A DNA stretch of 52,220 bases. Origin: an uncultured Lentisphaeraceae bacterium (GTDB lineage: Bacteria; Verrucomicrobiota; Kiritimatiellia; RFP12; DVOR01). Positions 37,252-47,435 of this stretch are shown piece by piece; the first letter of the stretch is position 1, and each line of letters begins with the position of its first letter. Made by a program: the position numbers and the translations under genes. The notes beneath the pieces were generated by a model. The model saw only the letters and a list, made by a program, of their open reading frames with translations, was not told the DNA's origin and made no database searches. Location of the stretch: NCBI GenBank assembly GCA_949282555.1, contig CASDPK010000017.1, positions 1 through 52,220 on the forward strand, in the 5' to 3' direction.

Positions 37252-40200
37252 TTTTTGTTTTCCTTCCTTCGGGCGGTCTGTGGGTCGAGGGTGGAATCGT
37301 TGTAAAGGTCGATGAAGCGCTGCTGGTAATCGGTGGCGTAGGGTTGCGGGATATCGATAGGGTAAGAGAAGTCACCGGTTCGGGTGAAATCGGCAAAGTC
37401 TTGATCCGCTCGAACCTTCCACTTCATCCGCTCGGCCTCGTCCAGCGCTCCCATGCGCCGGAGGCGTGCCGTTTCCCCGCCCACCTGAAGGCGAAGGAAT
37501 CGCCCGGCGATGGAGGAGAGAATCGGCGTGCGCGTGATAAAGGCGTGGAAGTTCTTCAGGTGCCCTTCCGGAAGGTCGTCTCGCTGAACCTCTCCGAGGC
37601 GAAGAACCATGCTGAGCGGAGAGTTGGAGGAGAGTCTCCACAGGGCTTCCTTTGCCGCCAAGGGTGCCGTCCACCGCGTCGCGAAGGCTTTCTCCGAAAG
37701 CATGGGGCGCCGAAGGAAGGGATCGAAGGGATTCTCCCCTTCGAGCCAAGGGGCAAGCACACGGCGATAGACGCCGAGTGAGCCTTCTCCGCTGGCGGGA
37801 TTGAGGAAACTGGTGACGCCTTCGCGGAGTGCATCTTGAAGCTGAGCCCCGGGATCCATCGAGGGTACGCCTTGTCCGTTGAGTTGGGCGTCCATCAGGA
37901 GGCTTGGAATCCTCTCCTCGTCCGGGATTGGTGAAGTGAGGACGAGCGAGACATCGCCATCCACATAAATTGGAAGCACGTCAAAGTTGGAGAGTGTGTA
38001 GGGTGAGCAGTTGCGAAGGCACTGCTCAGACCAACGGAAGAAGCGGTTGAGCGTTCCCAGCGCCGTTCCCTCCATCTCCTCCTCTGTCGCCTCTTCGTTT
38101 CCGGTGAGCTTCCGGTAGAGCCCAAGCGTTGCGCTGGCCAATCCTCCGGAGAGCAGCAGAGCAGCCACGTAGCGTCGCGCCCATCGTGCAGCGAACTTCA
38201 TGCCCTTCTCTGCGGCCTGTTGCGTTCCGGAACGTGTGCGGAAGTCGCCGGAATCCGTCAGCATCGGGCGGCGATCCGTCACGTCGTAGAAGCGAAGGAA
38301 GCCCTTCTGTCGCGCATTGAGGAAGGGGCCTCCAACCAATTCCATGTAGGTCATGAGATGGCCGCGAAGCTCGAAGGTGGGGTCTCCCGCCAACCGTGCA
38401 GCACGATAGGCTGCCTCCAGCCGACGCATGGGGTCTGCAAAGGAAGGGGCTTGCGTCACGTTCTTCATCCCGGGGTGCGCGTCGCGGTGCAGATAGCAAT
38501 ACACCGCCAACTTCGTTGTTGCGGAGGCAATCTCACTCAGATCCCCCGTCTTGTTCCACGCCCAGTTGGCGGCCCGCTTGGGTGCTGAGACAATCTTCCG
38601 CGCAAGACTGCGCTTCGCGATCGGGAGCTCGTCGAAGTCAAGATTGTAACGGGCAAAGAGCGCTTTCCACTCCGAATCGTCGTACTCCATCCTTCGGAAT
38701 TGGATCATGTTTAAGAGCACACCGTCGCGCAAGGCAGAGCGGCACATCTGCACCAGATACTCCAGCTCCTGCGCCTTCGCGGTGTTGCCATCCTTCCATG
38801 CCTGCTTGGCCTCGTCAAGTGCGCTTTGGAAATTGCCGGAGTGAATCATCCGTGCCATGCGGTTGCCAAAGCTGCTCCAGTATTCGATGGTGTGTGGGCT
38901 GGCAATGAGCTGGCGAAGCACTGGCGTGGTGCCCATCTGCCGCATGATGTGGGGCGGGATGAATTGAAGCCCGAGAGAGGCCACATCGCCGACGCCGGGG
39001 AAGAGATAATGCGCCCAGCTTCTCCAGAGACCAGGCGTGTTGTAGGCTGCGGCCCCAAGGTCTTTGACTTGTGCGACGGGAACGAACCCGGGATTGTTCG
39101 TGGTCAACATCGCATTGAGCACGCGCGTGGTGTGCGTGAGAAACTTCATCGCGTGGCTTGAGCTGTCCTCGAAGCCTTGTGCAACCACCCTCGGGACCAT
39201 GAGTGCCTTGTGATCGCCATTCTCCCAAAACTCAATCGGTGCGTGTCGTTGATTCTGGACGGCTCGACTCCACGGGATGATGGAGACCTCTTGGTGGTGC
39301 GTGGATTGGAGGGCATGGGCCAAGTCGGCGATCGCCGCGTTCCGCTCGGCAACGGTGATCAATCCGACGGCCGTCTTCATCGTCGAGAGAAGAGGGCTTT
39401 CCGTCGCCTGAAGGCTTCCCTTCAGCATCTTCAGGTAGCGCGAGGCGTTGCCTTCGATGTTGGAGCTTCCGGGGAGCAGACGTTCAAGGGCAATCTCCAA
39501 GGCTGCGCCATTGGCCGTCTTTCTGTCGGAGAGTCGTTGGGTCAGTTGTTCGGCCTCCTCGGGCGTGAGCGTGTGGCGCATCGTCACGTAGCTGGTGTTG
39601 GTGCGCATCAGATCGATCATTTTTGAGCCCAGCATCCGCTGAACGGCGGTGTTCTCGATCACCTCGCGTTCATAGATGGTGCGGAAGGTCTTCCACGCCG
39701 TCACCACTTTGCGCATTTTTTCGAGCCCCAGTCTTTTGGCTTGCGCGGCAAGGTTGCGGCGGGCCTGAACAGGGTTCACGCCGTAAGCCGTCGCACGGCC
39801 GCCAAGCTCAATCACGCGCTTGAAGTGGGCATACAGCTCCACTTCCCGACGGGCGATGTCGGGGTTCGGATCGACGTCTGCGAGGCGCGACATGAAGGCG
39901 CTGTTCAAGTCGATCAGATACTGCCGCGCAAGCCCGGTGCCCATGCGTGTGTAGTCAAGATGGCGCTTCTTCAGAATCGCCAGCTTGTCGTCGTAGAATT
40001 GTTTGGCTTCCTCGTAATACTCTTTGGAAATCTTTCCCGCTTGAAGTTCTTTGCGAAGCGCCTTCAACGCGTGCCGGCTGCCTTCGTTGAACAGCATGAT
40101 GGAGGGGCCCCGCCGGTCCCACAAGTAGGCGTCCAATCGCATGAGATTCCTGCGCAAACTCAGGTCCGGGCCCTTGACCTGCTTCTGAATCTCTCGAAGC

Positions 40201-43200
40201 GTCATCTGAGCCTCGCGCGTCCAGCTCCCGAAGAGCGCTTCCTCCAAACGCGCCTCGCGTCCGCCGGAGGCGATGTAGTTCACGGCCCGCTCGTAGGCTT
40301 CGCTCGCCTTTGGGTGCTGCCGAATCGCGTAATCAAACGCCGCAAACAGTTTGGGGGCAAACGTGTTGAGCACATCGGGGGCGACGAAGTAGGCGGCGCC
40401 AATCTCTGCCAGCGTTTCCGCCGGGTCAAGGATGAAGTAAGCCGTGTCCATGGGGTTCGTCACCCCGCGCCACGACGGAATGAACGCCTTCGCCTCCTCC
40501 ATCAGTTCCCGGTTGCTGGCAAACCCTTCAACGGGGAAGGCTTCCTTCGTGTACTTCTTCAGAGCAGCCAAGTGCCCAATGAGATTCCCCCGTTTGGCCA
40601 AGCCCCCGTCCTGATCGTCAATGAGATGCCACAGCTCATGCGCCATCACGCTGACTTCGCGATAGCCTTCGTGTTGCTCGCGAATGCGCTTCTTGGACAA
40701 CGTCTGAATCTCTTCCTTGAGTTTCTGTTCCGAACGGCGACGCTCGAATTTGACGGTTCGTGCGTCGTGCGTTCTCGCCCATTCGGGGTTCATGTGGCGG
40801 AAGTAACCCTCCTTTTCCAGCCGCTGATGCAGCGCTATCACATCGGTTTCATCGAGGAAACCGAAGATTTGCGCCGCAAGCTCGATGGTGTTCTTTCCCA
40901 CGAAGTAACGCCCCAACGCGCTCCCCATCCGGGCGCGGTTGGAAATCACCTTCGGCAGATGCCCGCCGGTCAATTCGTGATACATCATCACGAGATCCGG
41001 AAGCCCCAGCGCGATGCGTCCCTGCTCCCGCGCGGGGCTTCCCGGAGCTCCTCCCAGCGGGGCCACCTGCCCATACATCGGATAAGGTTTTCCGGGGAGA
41101 ACGCGTTCACCGAAAATCAATTTGGGCTCCTCGATCATCACCCGAGACTTTCGGCTGTCGAGCGTGGCGGGGCCTTCGGTCGACTCCACGCCGCCAGCCT
41201 CACCTGTGGCGGTGCGCTCACGCGTCGCGCCCAACTCAAAGCGCGTCACCATCTCTTGAAGGTCTTCCAGCAGCCCTTCGGGTGTGCACGGGCGCCCATC
41301 CAAATACACAGGATGCGTTTGGTTGACATCCCCAAGCGTGTATGCTACCTTCTCTTCCGTCAAGGCCGAGTGGATTGGTGAGGCGGGACCGTCGAAGTGA
41401 GAGCTTCGGCCATGCCCTGAAGTGAAAGCCAAGCCTTCTTCGGCCTTGATGTTTTCAGTGGGTATCACCTCCAGCGCCTCGATCGCGTGTACGCCCGGAG
41501 TTTGCGATTCCCTCTGCGAGATCATCGCCACATACGTTTGTCCATCGAAGCGGAACGGCGTGAACAAACGCACATAAGTCCCCGTTGCGCGCTTGTTGCC
41601 CACCAGTTTCTTGTCCGTGTGCCGCACCGCCACCGAAGCCACCTCATAGAGCGCATCAATGTTCTTTGCGGCGAACTTGTGGGCGTTGGCATCCTCCCCT
41701 CCGCGCAGATTCACTGTCGCCAGTTTCTTGGCGTTGCCAACCGTTCCAATGCTGGAGCTCAGCCCAAGGGCCTCATTCCTCAGGGGCTTCTTCAACCGTC
41801 CTCGCAACGTCCTCACCACATCGTCGAAGCTCTCCCCCTTCTCCAGCGGCACAAAGCCCGGCCCGTTCGCCGCCACGTCGATTTCCGCCTGCGACACCGG
41901 GGCTTCGGAGCGGAAACTTTCGGGCGATGGCGAGGCCAAAACGCCGCTCTCTGGGATACGCTGACCTCCGTCCATAACGTAGTCCACCGTGCGCTGGCCA
42001 AACTCTACCGTTCCATTCTCTGTCACGTAAAGTTGGATGTCGCGCGGTACACTTTCCGTCTCTTCTAAAAGCGGAGAAACTTTAATGTCATTCCGTCGTA
42101 AGACATCACGACTGCTTACATTTCGCGCTTCAACCTCTCCTGCAAGCCCATAATAAGCTGAAAAATCTTCTGGAAGCTCCACTCCCGGGAAGTCCTCATT
42201 CGCCACCCGTACCAGTTCTTTACCCAAACGCTCGCGTTCCTCCGGAGAACTCCGCCCAATCGTTACCAAAGCCTGTTCGGCGACCTTTTTGCTCCCGCCA
42301 CGGGAAAAACCTTCCTCTGCCTGAATCAAATGCTGAATCTCATGCAACAACACGTGCCGAATGTCTCCCGGCGTCTTGGCTTCATGTGTGTTGATGAAAA
42401 TGACATCCTCACTTGGGATGGTGATCCCTCTAACACCGGTTTTTTTGAGTTCCCCCAAAAGCACTTTAACACTACGAAGCCTTGGATATGCCCTATAAAG
42501 TAACTCCGAAGAAAACACGTCCTTTAAGAAGAATCTTCTCGAAAGAGCCTTGTCTTCACCAAACGCTACTTCCGCTTTTCCACTCTCAAGAGACGGATGA
42601 AAATTCGTCTCTCCCGGTATAATCTCATAGCGCCACTTCCCGTCTACTCCGGGTTGCCATCCATACTTGCGCGCAAAACCTTCCCGCTCCTCGCGCGAAA
42701 GCTCAAACCACTTGCCTCCACGCGCATTCAACGCCTCAATCGCCGTGTTGAGCCCCTTGTAAATCTCGTCGTTACCATTCCCATAAAATGCTATCCGCCA
42801 CGCCCCAGCTTCTCCGATAATATTGTTCATGACTCTTCCCCCCTCCGTCTCTGGGGCGCCGCCCAGCGCATCCGTGCCCTCGGGGTGGAGGTCGGCGGAG
42901 AGTTCGCGATCGGTGGTCAACGTCCCATCCTGTCGCTCAACAACCACGTCGGGGATGCCAAGCGCCTGCTTGGCGTAAGCGTGCGCTTCGGCGTAAAGTT
43001 CGGGGTCGGTGTGGTAGTTCTCCCAGCGCGTGACGGTCTCGCGGAGGCGGTTGGCAGCCGCCTTCAGCTGCTCGGCGTTCTTGGGGTCTTGAATGCCGAG
43101 GCTCTTGGCGAAATCGTCCTTCAGGTCGAGGGCGTCGCCCTTGTCCAATGCCGCATTCACGCGGCGGAGGGCGCGGAGGGCCTCACGGCGCTTCCCGTCG

Positions 43201-45860
43201 GCATAGGAGGCTTCTTCCGCGGCGAAGGCAAGCGCGGTGTCGTCGGCGCCAAAGAGGTCGTCTTGGAGGACGCCTCCGGCCTCCACCCGTTGGCGGTGCG
43301 CGGACATGAGTCCACGCGCCATGATGGCGGCGCCATCGGCGGTGAGATTGCGCTCTCGGACGGCTTTGACGACGGCGCGTTGAACGCCTTCGGCGAAGGC
43401 TCCATAGGTCTTTGGGGCTTCTCGTGAGATGGCTGCGGCCTTGTCCATCGTCACCCATGGATCGTGGCCCATCACGAGACTGTAGAGGTCTTCGCTTCCG
43501 TTCTTGGCCACCTCGAAGGCGTCGCGCCCTTTCTTTCGTGCCAAAAGCCCCTTGCGGGTGGCGGTCTCTCGGTCGAGATCGGTTCCCCTGAAGAATGCCA
43601 CAAAGTCTTGGTCGCTTCCCTTCTCATCGAGGATATTGTCCATCGCGTCCAGCAGGCGCGTCCGCTCCGGAGTCCATCCGTCAGCCTCTCGGATGATGTT
43701 GGCGGGGATGGTCTCCATGCCGTTGCGGCGTGCGAGATCGATCCGGTGGCGTCCCGTCGCGGGTTCCAGATGGCCGTCGGCCGCTTGCCACAGAAGCACC
43801 GGCTTGGAGGGAAGCGCTTGGTATTCCCCTTGCAGCTCTTGACCGCGAACGACGCCCGTCACGGGGTCGGCGTCTGCCTTGAATTGGATGATTTGCGTGT
43901 TGGGCTGGATCTCCGCCAAGGGAACGTTGTAAACCTTCGTCTCCCCTGAGCGGATCAACTCGAAGAGCCCAAGGTCCTCCGCTCCCGTTGTCGCCGATGC
44001 GGCTCCAGCTTCAGGCCGCGTGCTTGGGGTCGAGCCTTGGCTCGTCGTTGAGGGCCCCGGTGCCACGGTGACCACGTCCCCATGGGAATCGACAACGGCC
44101 CCTCCGGGCATCAGCCAATCCTGTGTTTTCGCCCTCCAGATGGAGCCATCCTTGAAGAGAACGTCCCCGCTCTCATGAACGGCCACCGGCCGGAAGGGGG
44201 CCGGACTTTGCGCACCGGGCATCCCATCTTGCCGCGTCCCACCTTCGGGGAAGTCCAGCCGTGCCCATCCGCGTTGCCCTTCGGAAGGCCGCCACGCCGG
44301 GCCCCCATCGGCCATCGCCTGCCGTCCAAGCGCAAGCTCTTTGTCGTAGATCATGGCCTGACGGAGTGGACGAATGGAAGAAAGTGCCCCCATCCCTGCG
44401 CCAAACAGTCCGGCCACGGCCGTGCTCCCCCAAAGGGTACCGTCATCCACGGCGTCCTCGCCCAATGCTTCCTGAAGCATCCGCAAATGTCCGTAGGTGC
44501 TCCCTCCCTGCGCCGTGGCACCGCCAAGCATGCGAATGGCGGTGCCGGCAAGCTCGGCTTTCAGCCAAGGCTTGGAGGCCCCTTGTGTCAGTGCGCGAAG
44601 CAGTTGTGTGGCTCCTCCGGCTCTCAACCCTCCCGAGAAGGCGCCCGCGCCATCGCCCAGCGACAGCAAAAGATAACCAAGCGCACCATCCCCGAGGGCA
44701 TTCAGCATGGCTTTGTCTTCATCGCTTCCCGTGCTGGCGAACGCCTCATACGTCTCCAACGCATTCCGCGAAACCATGTTGAGCTTCCAGTAGTTCGGTT
44801 TGAGCGCCTGCTTCGCGAACTGCTTGGAACCCTCCTTGAGAAGCTCTCTCGGCAGCTGCCGCGCGTACGCTTCCGCAAACGCCGTCGCGGCCGCCCGGTC
44901 TGTCACGTCCAAAGACGCAATGCCCAGCGTCTCCGCAGCCTTACGCGCCGCACGCTTCTCCGCTTCCGTGGCCATGCTCCGCCCCGCGACGCCAGCCGTT
45001 GCGGTTGCGCCTTCTTTCGCCGTCTCCCTTGCCGTTGAAAGAGCGCCTTGTTTGATCGTCCTTTTCCCAATCGTCTTCGCACCGGCCTTTGCTACCGTCT
45101 TTCCAAGCGCACCAGCTCCGGCCGTCGCGGCAATCTCACCTAGAAACTCAAGTGCGCCCAAACTTCCGGACGCCACATTGTGAACGATGCCGGCAGGATC
45201 TCGCCACGACTCCGATCCCGTATCAAGGCGATACTCCGGCTTCGCCCCTTCAATCGCCCGCATCGCCTTCAAGCCGTGTTTTCCAAGCGGATGCTCTCCC
45301 TCTTCCAACACCCCTGCCTTCGCAAGGCCATATTCCCCGGCCATCACCGCCAGCGTTGGGATTGCCACCGCACCCTCGGCGACATTCATGGCCAAACGGA
45401 CAGGGAACTTCCAACCCTGTGCCGCCGATTTCCCAACCTCTGCCCAGTCGATTCCTCCACTGAGCGCATCATCGGCCTCCTTGTCGGAGAGGAAGTCCAC
45501 TGCGGGTTCGCCACGGACAACTTCCCGCCCGGCGGCTTCCATATCGCCGAAAAACTCTTCTTCACGATGGGCGGCGACTTCGATCTGCTCGCCATCCGAA
45601 AGATGGTAAACCCTTCGTCCATCCCGGGTGATTGGACGCACACGCTCGGGTGTGACGCCTTGCGCCTTCATATCCGCAAGAAATTCCTCCCTGCGTTCGG
45701 ACGAAACGGGGATTCTCTCCCCGTCCTTACCCTTCCAATCCTCAAGATACTTGAACGTCTTCCCGGCGTCACGCATATCCTTGGCGTATTCGGCTGCACG
45801 GCGCACGGGGATGAAACGTTCGGTGTTATCCTCTTCCAAAACGTGAAAGACTTCTTCCAT
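37167..45860 (-). CDS. Giant phage polyvalent protein (ParB-like, two metallopeptidase-like HExxH domains, LPD modules)
   Basis: A 2897-residue protein, largest in the window. Visible modules: N-terminal helical and Ala/Gly-rich membrane-active-looking segments (about 130-520); a ParB/sulfiredoxin-like domain at about 640-720 with ATGRHRIDLARRNGME; an LPD23-like module at 1007-1267 with a HEIQH motif (H1173-H1177) followed by EEGFSRGG; a segment near 1350-1480 resembling phage nuclease/LPD modules (VAVRHTDKKLVGNKRATGTY); a second zinc-peptidase-like site HELWH (H1741-H1745); and a C-terminal ~1000 residues rich in helices, with TTNNPGFVPVAQVKDLG typical of LPD38-like regions. Such polyvalent proteins are thought to be ejected with DNA and to act in host takeover. 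It follows an ejection-type coiled-coil gene. Exact domain boundaries are approximate. Confidence 0.8.
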   Translation of the reverse strand: MEEVFHVLEEDNTERFIPVRRAAEYAKDMRDAGKTFKYLEDWKGKDGERIPVSSERREEFLADMKAQGVTPERVRPITRDGRRVYHLSDGEQIEVAAHREEEFFGDMEAAGREVVRGEPAVDFLSDKEADDALSGGIDWAEVGKSAAQGWKFPVRLAMNVAEGAVAIPTLAVMAGEYGLAKAGVLEEGEHPLGKHGLKAMRAIEGAKPEYRLDTGSESWRDPAGIVHNVASGSLGALEFLGEIAATAGAGALGKTVAKAGAKTIGKRTIKQGALSTARETAKEGATATAGVAGRSMATEAEKRAARKAAETLGIASLDVTDRAAATAFAEAYARQLPRELLKEGSKQFAKQALKPNYWKLNMVSRNALETYEAFASTGSDEDKAMLNALGDGALGYLLLSLGDGAGAFSGGLRAGGATQLLRALTQGASKPWLKAELAGTAIRMLGGATAQGGSTYGHLRMLQEALGEDAVDDGTLWGSTAVAGLFGAGMGALSSIRPLRQAMIYDKELALGRQAMADGGPAWRPSEGQRGWARLDFPEGGTRQDGMPGAQSPAPFRPVAVHESGDVLFKDGSIWRAKTQDWLMPGGAVVDSHGDVVTVAPGPSTTSQGSTPSTRPEAGAASATTGAEDLGLFELIRSGETKVYNVPLAEIQPNTQIIQFKADADPVTGVVRGQELQGEYQALPSKPVLLWQAADGHLEPATGRHRIDLARRNGMETIPANIIREADGWTPERTRLLDAMDNILDEKGSDQDFVAFFRGTDLDRETATRKGLLARKKGRDAFEVAKNGSEDLYSLVMGHDPWVTMDKAAAISREAPKTYGAFAEGVQRAVVKAVRERNLTADGAAIMARGLMSAHRQRVEAGGVLQDDLFGADDTALAFAAEEASYADGKRREALRALRRVNAALDKGDALDLKDDFAKSLGIQDPKNAEQLKAAANRLRETVTRWENYHTDPELYAEAHAYAKQALGIPDVVVERQDGTLTTDRELSADLHPEGTDALGGAPETEGGRVMNNIIGEAGAWRIAFYGNGNDEIYKGLNTAIEALNARGGKWFELSREEREGFARKYGWQPGVDGKWRYEIIPGETNFHPSLESGKAEVAFGEDKALSRRFFLKDVFSSELLYRAYPRLRSVKVLLGELKKTGVRGITIPSEDVIFINTHEAKTPGDIRHVLLHEIQHLIQAEEGFSRGGSKKVAEQALVTIGRSSPEERERLGKELVRVANEDFPGVELPEDFSAYYGLAGEVEARNVSSRDVLRRNDIKVSPLLEETESVPRDIQLYVTENGTVEFGQRTVDYVMDGGQRIPESGVLASPSPESFRSEAPVSQAEIDVAANGPGFVPLEKGESFDDVVRTLRGRLKKPLRNEALGLSSSIGTVGNAKKLATVNLRGGEDANAHKFAAKNIDALYEVASVAVRHTDKKLVGNKRATGTYVRLFTPFRFDGQTYVAMISQRESQTPGVHAIEALEVIPTENIKAEEGLAFTSGHGRSSHFDGPASPIHSALTEEKVAYTLGDVNQTHPVYLDGRPCTPEGLLEDLQEMVTRFELGATRERTATGEAGGVESTEGPATLDSRKSRVMIEEPKLIFGERVLPGKPYPMYGQVAPLGGAPGSPAREQGRIALGLPDLVMMYHELTGGHLPKVISNRARMGSALGRYFVGKNTIELAAQIFGFLDETDVIALHQRLEKEGYFRHMNPEWARTHDARTVKFERRRSEQKLKEEIQTLSKKRIREQHEGYREVSVMAHELWHLIDDQDGGLAKRGNLIGHLAALKKYTKEAFPVEGFASNRELMEEAKAFIPSWRGVTNPMDTAYFILDPAETLAEIGAAYFVAPDVLNTFAPKLFAAFDYAIRQHPKASEAYERAVNYIASGGREARLEEALFGSWTREAQMTLREIQKQVKGPDLSLRRNLMRLDAYLWDRRGPSIMLFNEGSRHALKALRKELQAGKISKEYYEEAKQFYDDKLAILKKRHLDYTRMGTGLARQYLIDLNSAFMSRLADVDPNPDIARREVELYAHFKRVIELGGRATAYGVNPVQARRNLAAQAKRLGLEKMRKVVTAWKTFRTIYEREVIENTAVQRMLGSKMIDLMRTNTSYVTMRHTLTPEEAEQLTQRLSDRKTANGAALEIALERLLPGSSNIEGNASRYLKMLKGSLQATESPLLSTMKTAVGLITVAERNAAIADLAHALQSTHHQEVSIIPWSRAVQNQRHAPIEFWENGDHKALMVPRVVAQGFEDSSSHAMKFLTHTTRVLNAMLTTNNPGFVPVAQVKDLGAAAYNTPGLWRSWAHYLFPGVGDVASLGLQFIPPHIMRQMGTTPVLRQLIASPHTIEYWSSFGNRMARMIHSGNFQSALDEAKQAWKDGNTAKAQELEYLVQMCRSALRDGVLLNMIQFRRMEYDDSEWKALFARYNLDFDELPIAKRSLARKIVSAPKRAANWAWNKTGDLSEIASATTKLAVYCYLHRDAHPGMKNVTQAPSFADPMRRLEAAYRAARLAGDPTFELRGHLMTYMELVGGPFLNARQKGFLRFYDVTDRRPMLTDSGDFRTRSGTQQAAEKGMKFAARWARRYVAALLLSGGLASATLGLYRKLTGNEEATEEEMEGTALGTLNRFFRWSEQCLRNCSPYTLSNFDVLPIYVDGDVSLVLTSPIPDEERIPSLLMDAQLNGQGVPSMDPGAQLQDALREGVTSFLNPASGEGSLGVYRRVLAPWLEGENPFDPFLRRPMLSEKAFATRWTAPLAAKEALWRLSSNSPLSMVLRLGEVQRDDLPEGHLKNFHAFITRTPILSSIAGRFLRLQVGGETARLRRMGALDEAERMKWKVRADQDFADFTRTGDFSYPIDIPQPYATDYQQRFIDLYNDSTLDPQTARRKENKKAVDSIRDPELRQRAERYWIRGEELRGN
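42060..42840 (-). other. AT-rich inserted domain within the giant gene
   Basis: This stretch (codons ~1007-1267) is visibly more AT-rich than the GC-rich sequence on either side, while the reading frame is uninterrupted. It coincides with the LPD23-like/HEIQH module starting near IAFYGNGNDEIYKGLNTAIE, so the domain was probably acquired by recombination as a unit. Confidence 0.6.
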
Positions 45861-45907
45861 GAGAGAGATCCATTAAAGATTGGGGGATGACGAGGGAAGG
45901 CAAAAGC

Positions 45908-47194
45908 TCAGAGATAGCTCTTGCTTGTCTGGGCCTTTGGTTTCTCGGCTTTGGGCTCTTCAGCATCCGTAGGGATGGGAGCCTTGCCACTGTCTTGTGG
46001 CAAGGCGCTTGCGCCGCGCAAAGTCCCAAGTTGCGGTGCAACCACTTGATCGTAGAACATTTTGGCAAGCTCAGGACTCCCGCCTGCGGCAGCTTTGGCG
46101 GCATCAATCCGCTTCTGAAGGTCCGCTGCATCCTTCGCCCCAAACGAAAGCAGGCTGAGTGTGTTCTGGTCGACAGACCCCCCGAGGCGGATATAGGTCA
46201 GCAAATCCTGACCAATCCTGTTTTTAGCCTCCTGCCGTTGCGCCTCGGCATCCGCCTGAGCCTTCGCCAAGCCCGCATCACGCACACCCGAAGCCGTCGC
46301 TTCCGCCGCCTTCACGCGGCTCATTCCCTCCGTCACCGCCACCGCACGTTGTGTCTCTCCTTGCTCCTGCGCCACCGAAAGGTTGCCTCGGTTCACCACT
46401 TCCTGCAACAACTGCGCATCCAGCCCCTGCGTTTTCGCCACATCCAATGCGCTCTTCCGATTGATCTCAGCGATTGCCTTCGCGTCAAGCCCCTGTTGCA
46501 GAGCCAACGCCAGACGAGCGTCGGCACCCATCTGCGCCTGACGCTCCGCACTCGCACGCGAAGCCTCCGCCATCGCCATTCGGGCATTGCGTTCGTTCGG
46601 ATACTTCGACCGCGCCGCACGCTCAGCATCCCACCGCTTCTGCGCTTCCTGCTGCTTCGCGCTCGGCCCATTCCCATAAGCCACTGCATCGTGAAGCGCG
46701 TTCCGATTCCTCACCACACGGCGAAAATCCCCAGCACTCTCAGTTCCTTTCGGACCGAACACCTCCTCGCGCCGCCGCCGAAGCTCAGCCTCATCCAAAA
46801 GGCCGGACGCCGCATATCCAAGCCCCTGTGTCCGACGCTCAGGGCTGTAGAGATCACCCAACGCCGCACGATCCCGCGCCGCCACCGCACGATCCAACGC
46901 CGCCCACTCATCCTCCGAGAACGGACGCTCCCGATTGGTCGGGGAAACAATCTGCCCACCACCGTCCACTGTATAAAGACGCGACACCCCATCCGCACCG
47001 CGACGATTCACGATGGTGGCCGCAGCATCCCCCTCAGGGACACGCGCCAACGCCTCCTCCAAGACATTTGCACGGATCCTCCGTTCCTCCGCCAACCGTG
47101 CAGCACGCTCAATTTCTTTTTCGTCATCCGTTGCAATGATTCCCGCCCGCTGAATCCCTCGTCCGGGCATGATATCCTCATCGTAAAACGCCAT
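45908..47194 (-). CDS. Ejection/internal virion type coiled-coil protein
   Basis: A 428-residue protein from the ATG at 47194 (AAGGAAG upstream). It is Ala/Glu/Arg-rich with long helices (EIERAARLAEERRIRANVLE, then AEINRKSALDVAKTQGLDAQ, AEATASGVRDAGLAKAQADA) typical of podoviral internal core or ejection proteins. The C-terminus is Pro/Lys-rich. It is the first gene of the right-end unit and lies 47 bases before the giant gene; after circularisation it would follow the tail genes. Probably part of the channel by which DNA and the giant protein cross the envelope. Confidence 0.65.
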   Translation of the reverse strand: MAFYDEDIMPGRGIQRAGIIATDDEKEIERAARLAEERRIRANVLEEALARVPEGDAAATIVNRRGADGVSRLYTVDGGGQIVSPTNRERPFSEDEWAALDRAVAARDRAALGDLYSPERRTQGLGYAASGLLDEAELRRRREEVFGPKGTESAGDFRRVVRNRNALHDAVAYGNGPSAKQQEAQKRWDAERAARSKYPNERNARMAMAEASRASAERQAQMGADARLALALQQGLDAKAIAEINRKSALDVAKTQGLDAQLLQEVVNRGNLSVAQEQGETQRAVAVTEGMSRVKAAEATASGVRDAGLAKAQADAEAQRQEAKNRIGQDLLTYIRLGGSVDQNTLSLLSFGAKDAADLQKRIDAAKAAAGGSPELAKMFYDQVVAPQLGTLRGASALPQDSGKAPIPTDAEEPKAEKPKAQTSKSYL

Positions 47195-47209
47195 AACCGT
47201 GCTTCCTTT

Positions 47210-47230
47210 CCATGGAGTTTCACTCCATGG
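47210..47230 (-). other. Perfect hairpin in the leader of the ejection-protein gene
   Basis: CCATGGAGT and ACTCCATGG pair perfectly around a 3-base loop, 16 bases before the start codon on the minus strand and about 50 bases after palindrome copy 3. The stem ends just before the Shine-Dalgarno, so it may control translation or mRNA stability. Confidence 0.65.
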
Positions 47231-47276
47231 CCCCATGAAAGCACATTTCCTACGGCTTCGGACCTATCTGGAACGC

Positions 47277-47302
47277 ACTTTTTGCGGAATTCCGCGAAAA
47301 GT
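47277..47302. promoter_or_regulatory. 26-bp near-palindrome, copy 3
   Basis: GGAATTCC centre with arms ACTTTTTGC and GCGAAAAGT; 12 of 13 pairs match. It lies 83 bases upstream of the ejection-protein start codon. A TGTGCTTTCAT motif follows on the minus strand, as after copy 2. Confidence 0.7.
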
Positions 47303-47435
47303 TTCATATCCGTTTCAACGCAGCTCCTTCCCAAATCCCCCATCTTTTCGGAAAGAATGAAATATTTTCCGTAAAAGTTGAACAAAAAGGATATAAAGAA
47401 AAATAATATATTGAAAAATAAAACAAACCGAAGAG

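Noticed and set aside
39741..41381. 546-codon plus-strand frame inside the giant gene
   Set aside because: Antisense to a continuous 2897-residue protein with recognisable motifs (HELWH lies in the overlap); composition is typical of a shadow frame.
45887..47374. 495-codon plus-strand frame opposite the ejection-type gene
   Set aside because: Product is an Arg/His/Ser-rich shadow; the minus gene has a good ribosome binding site and coherent coiled coils.
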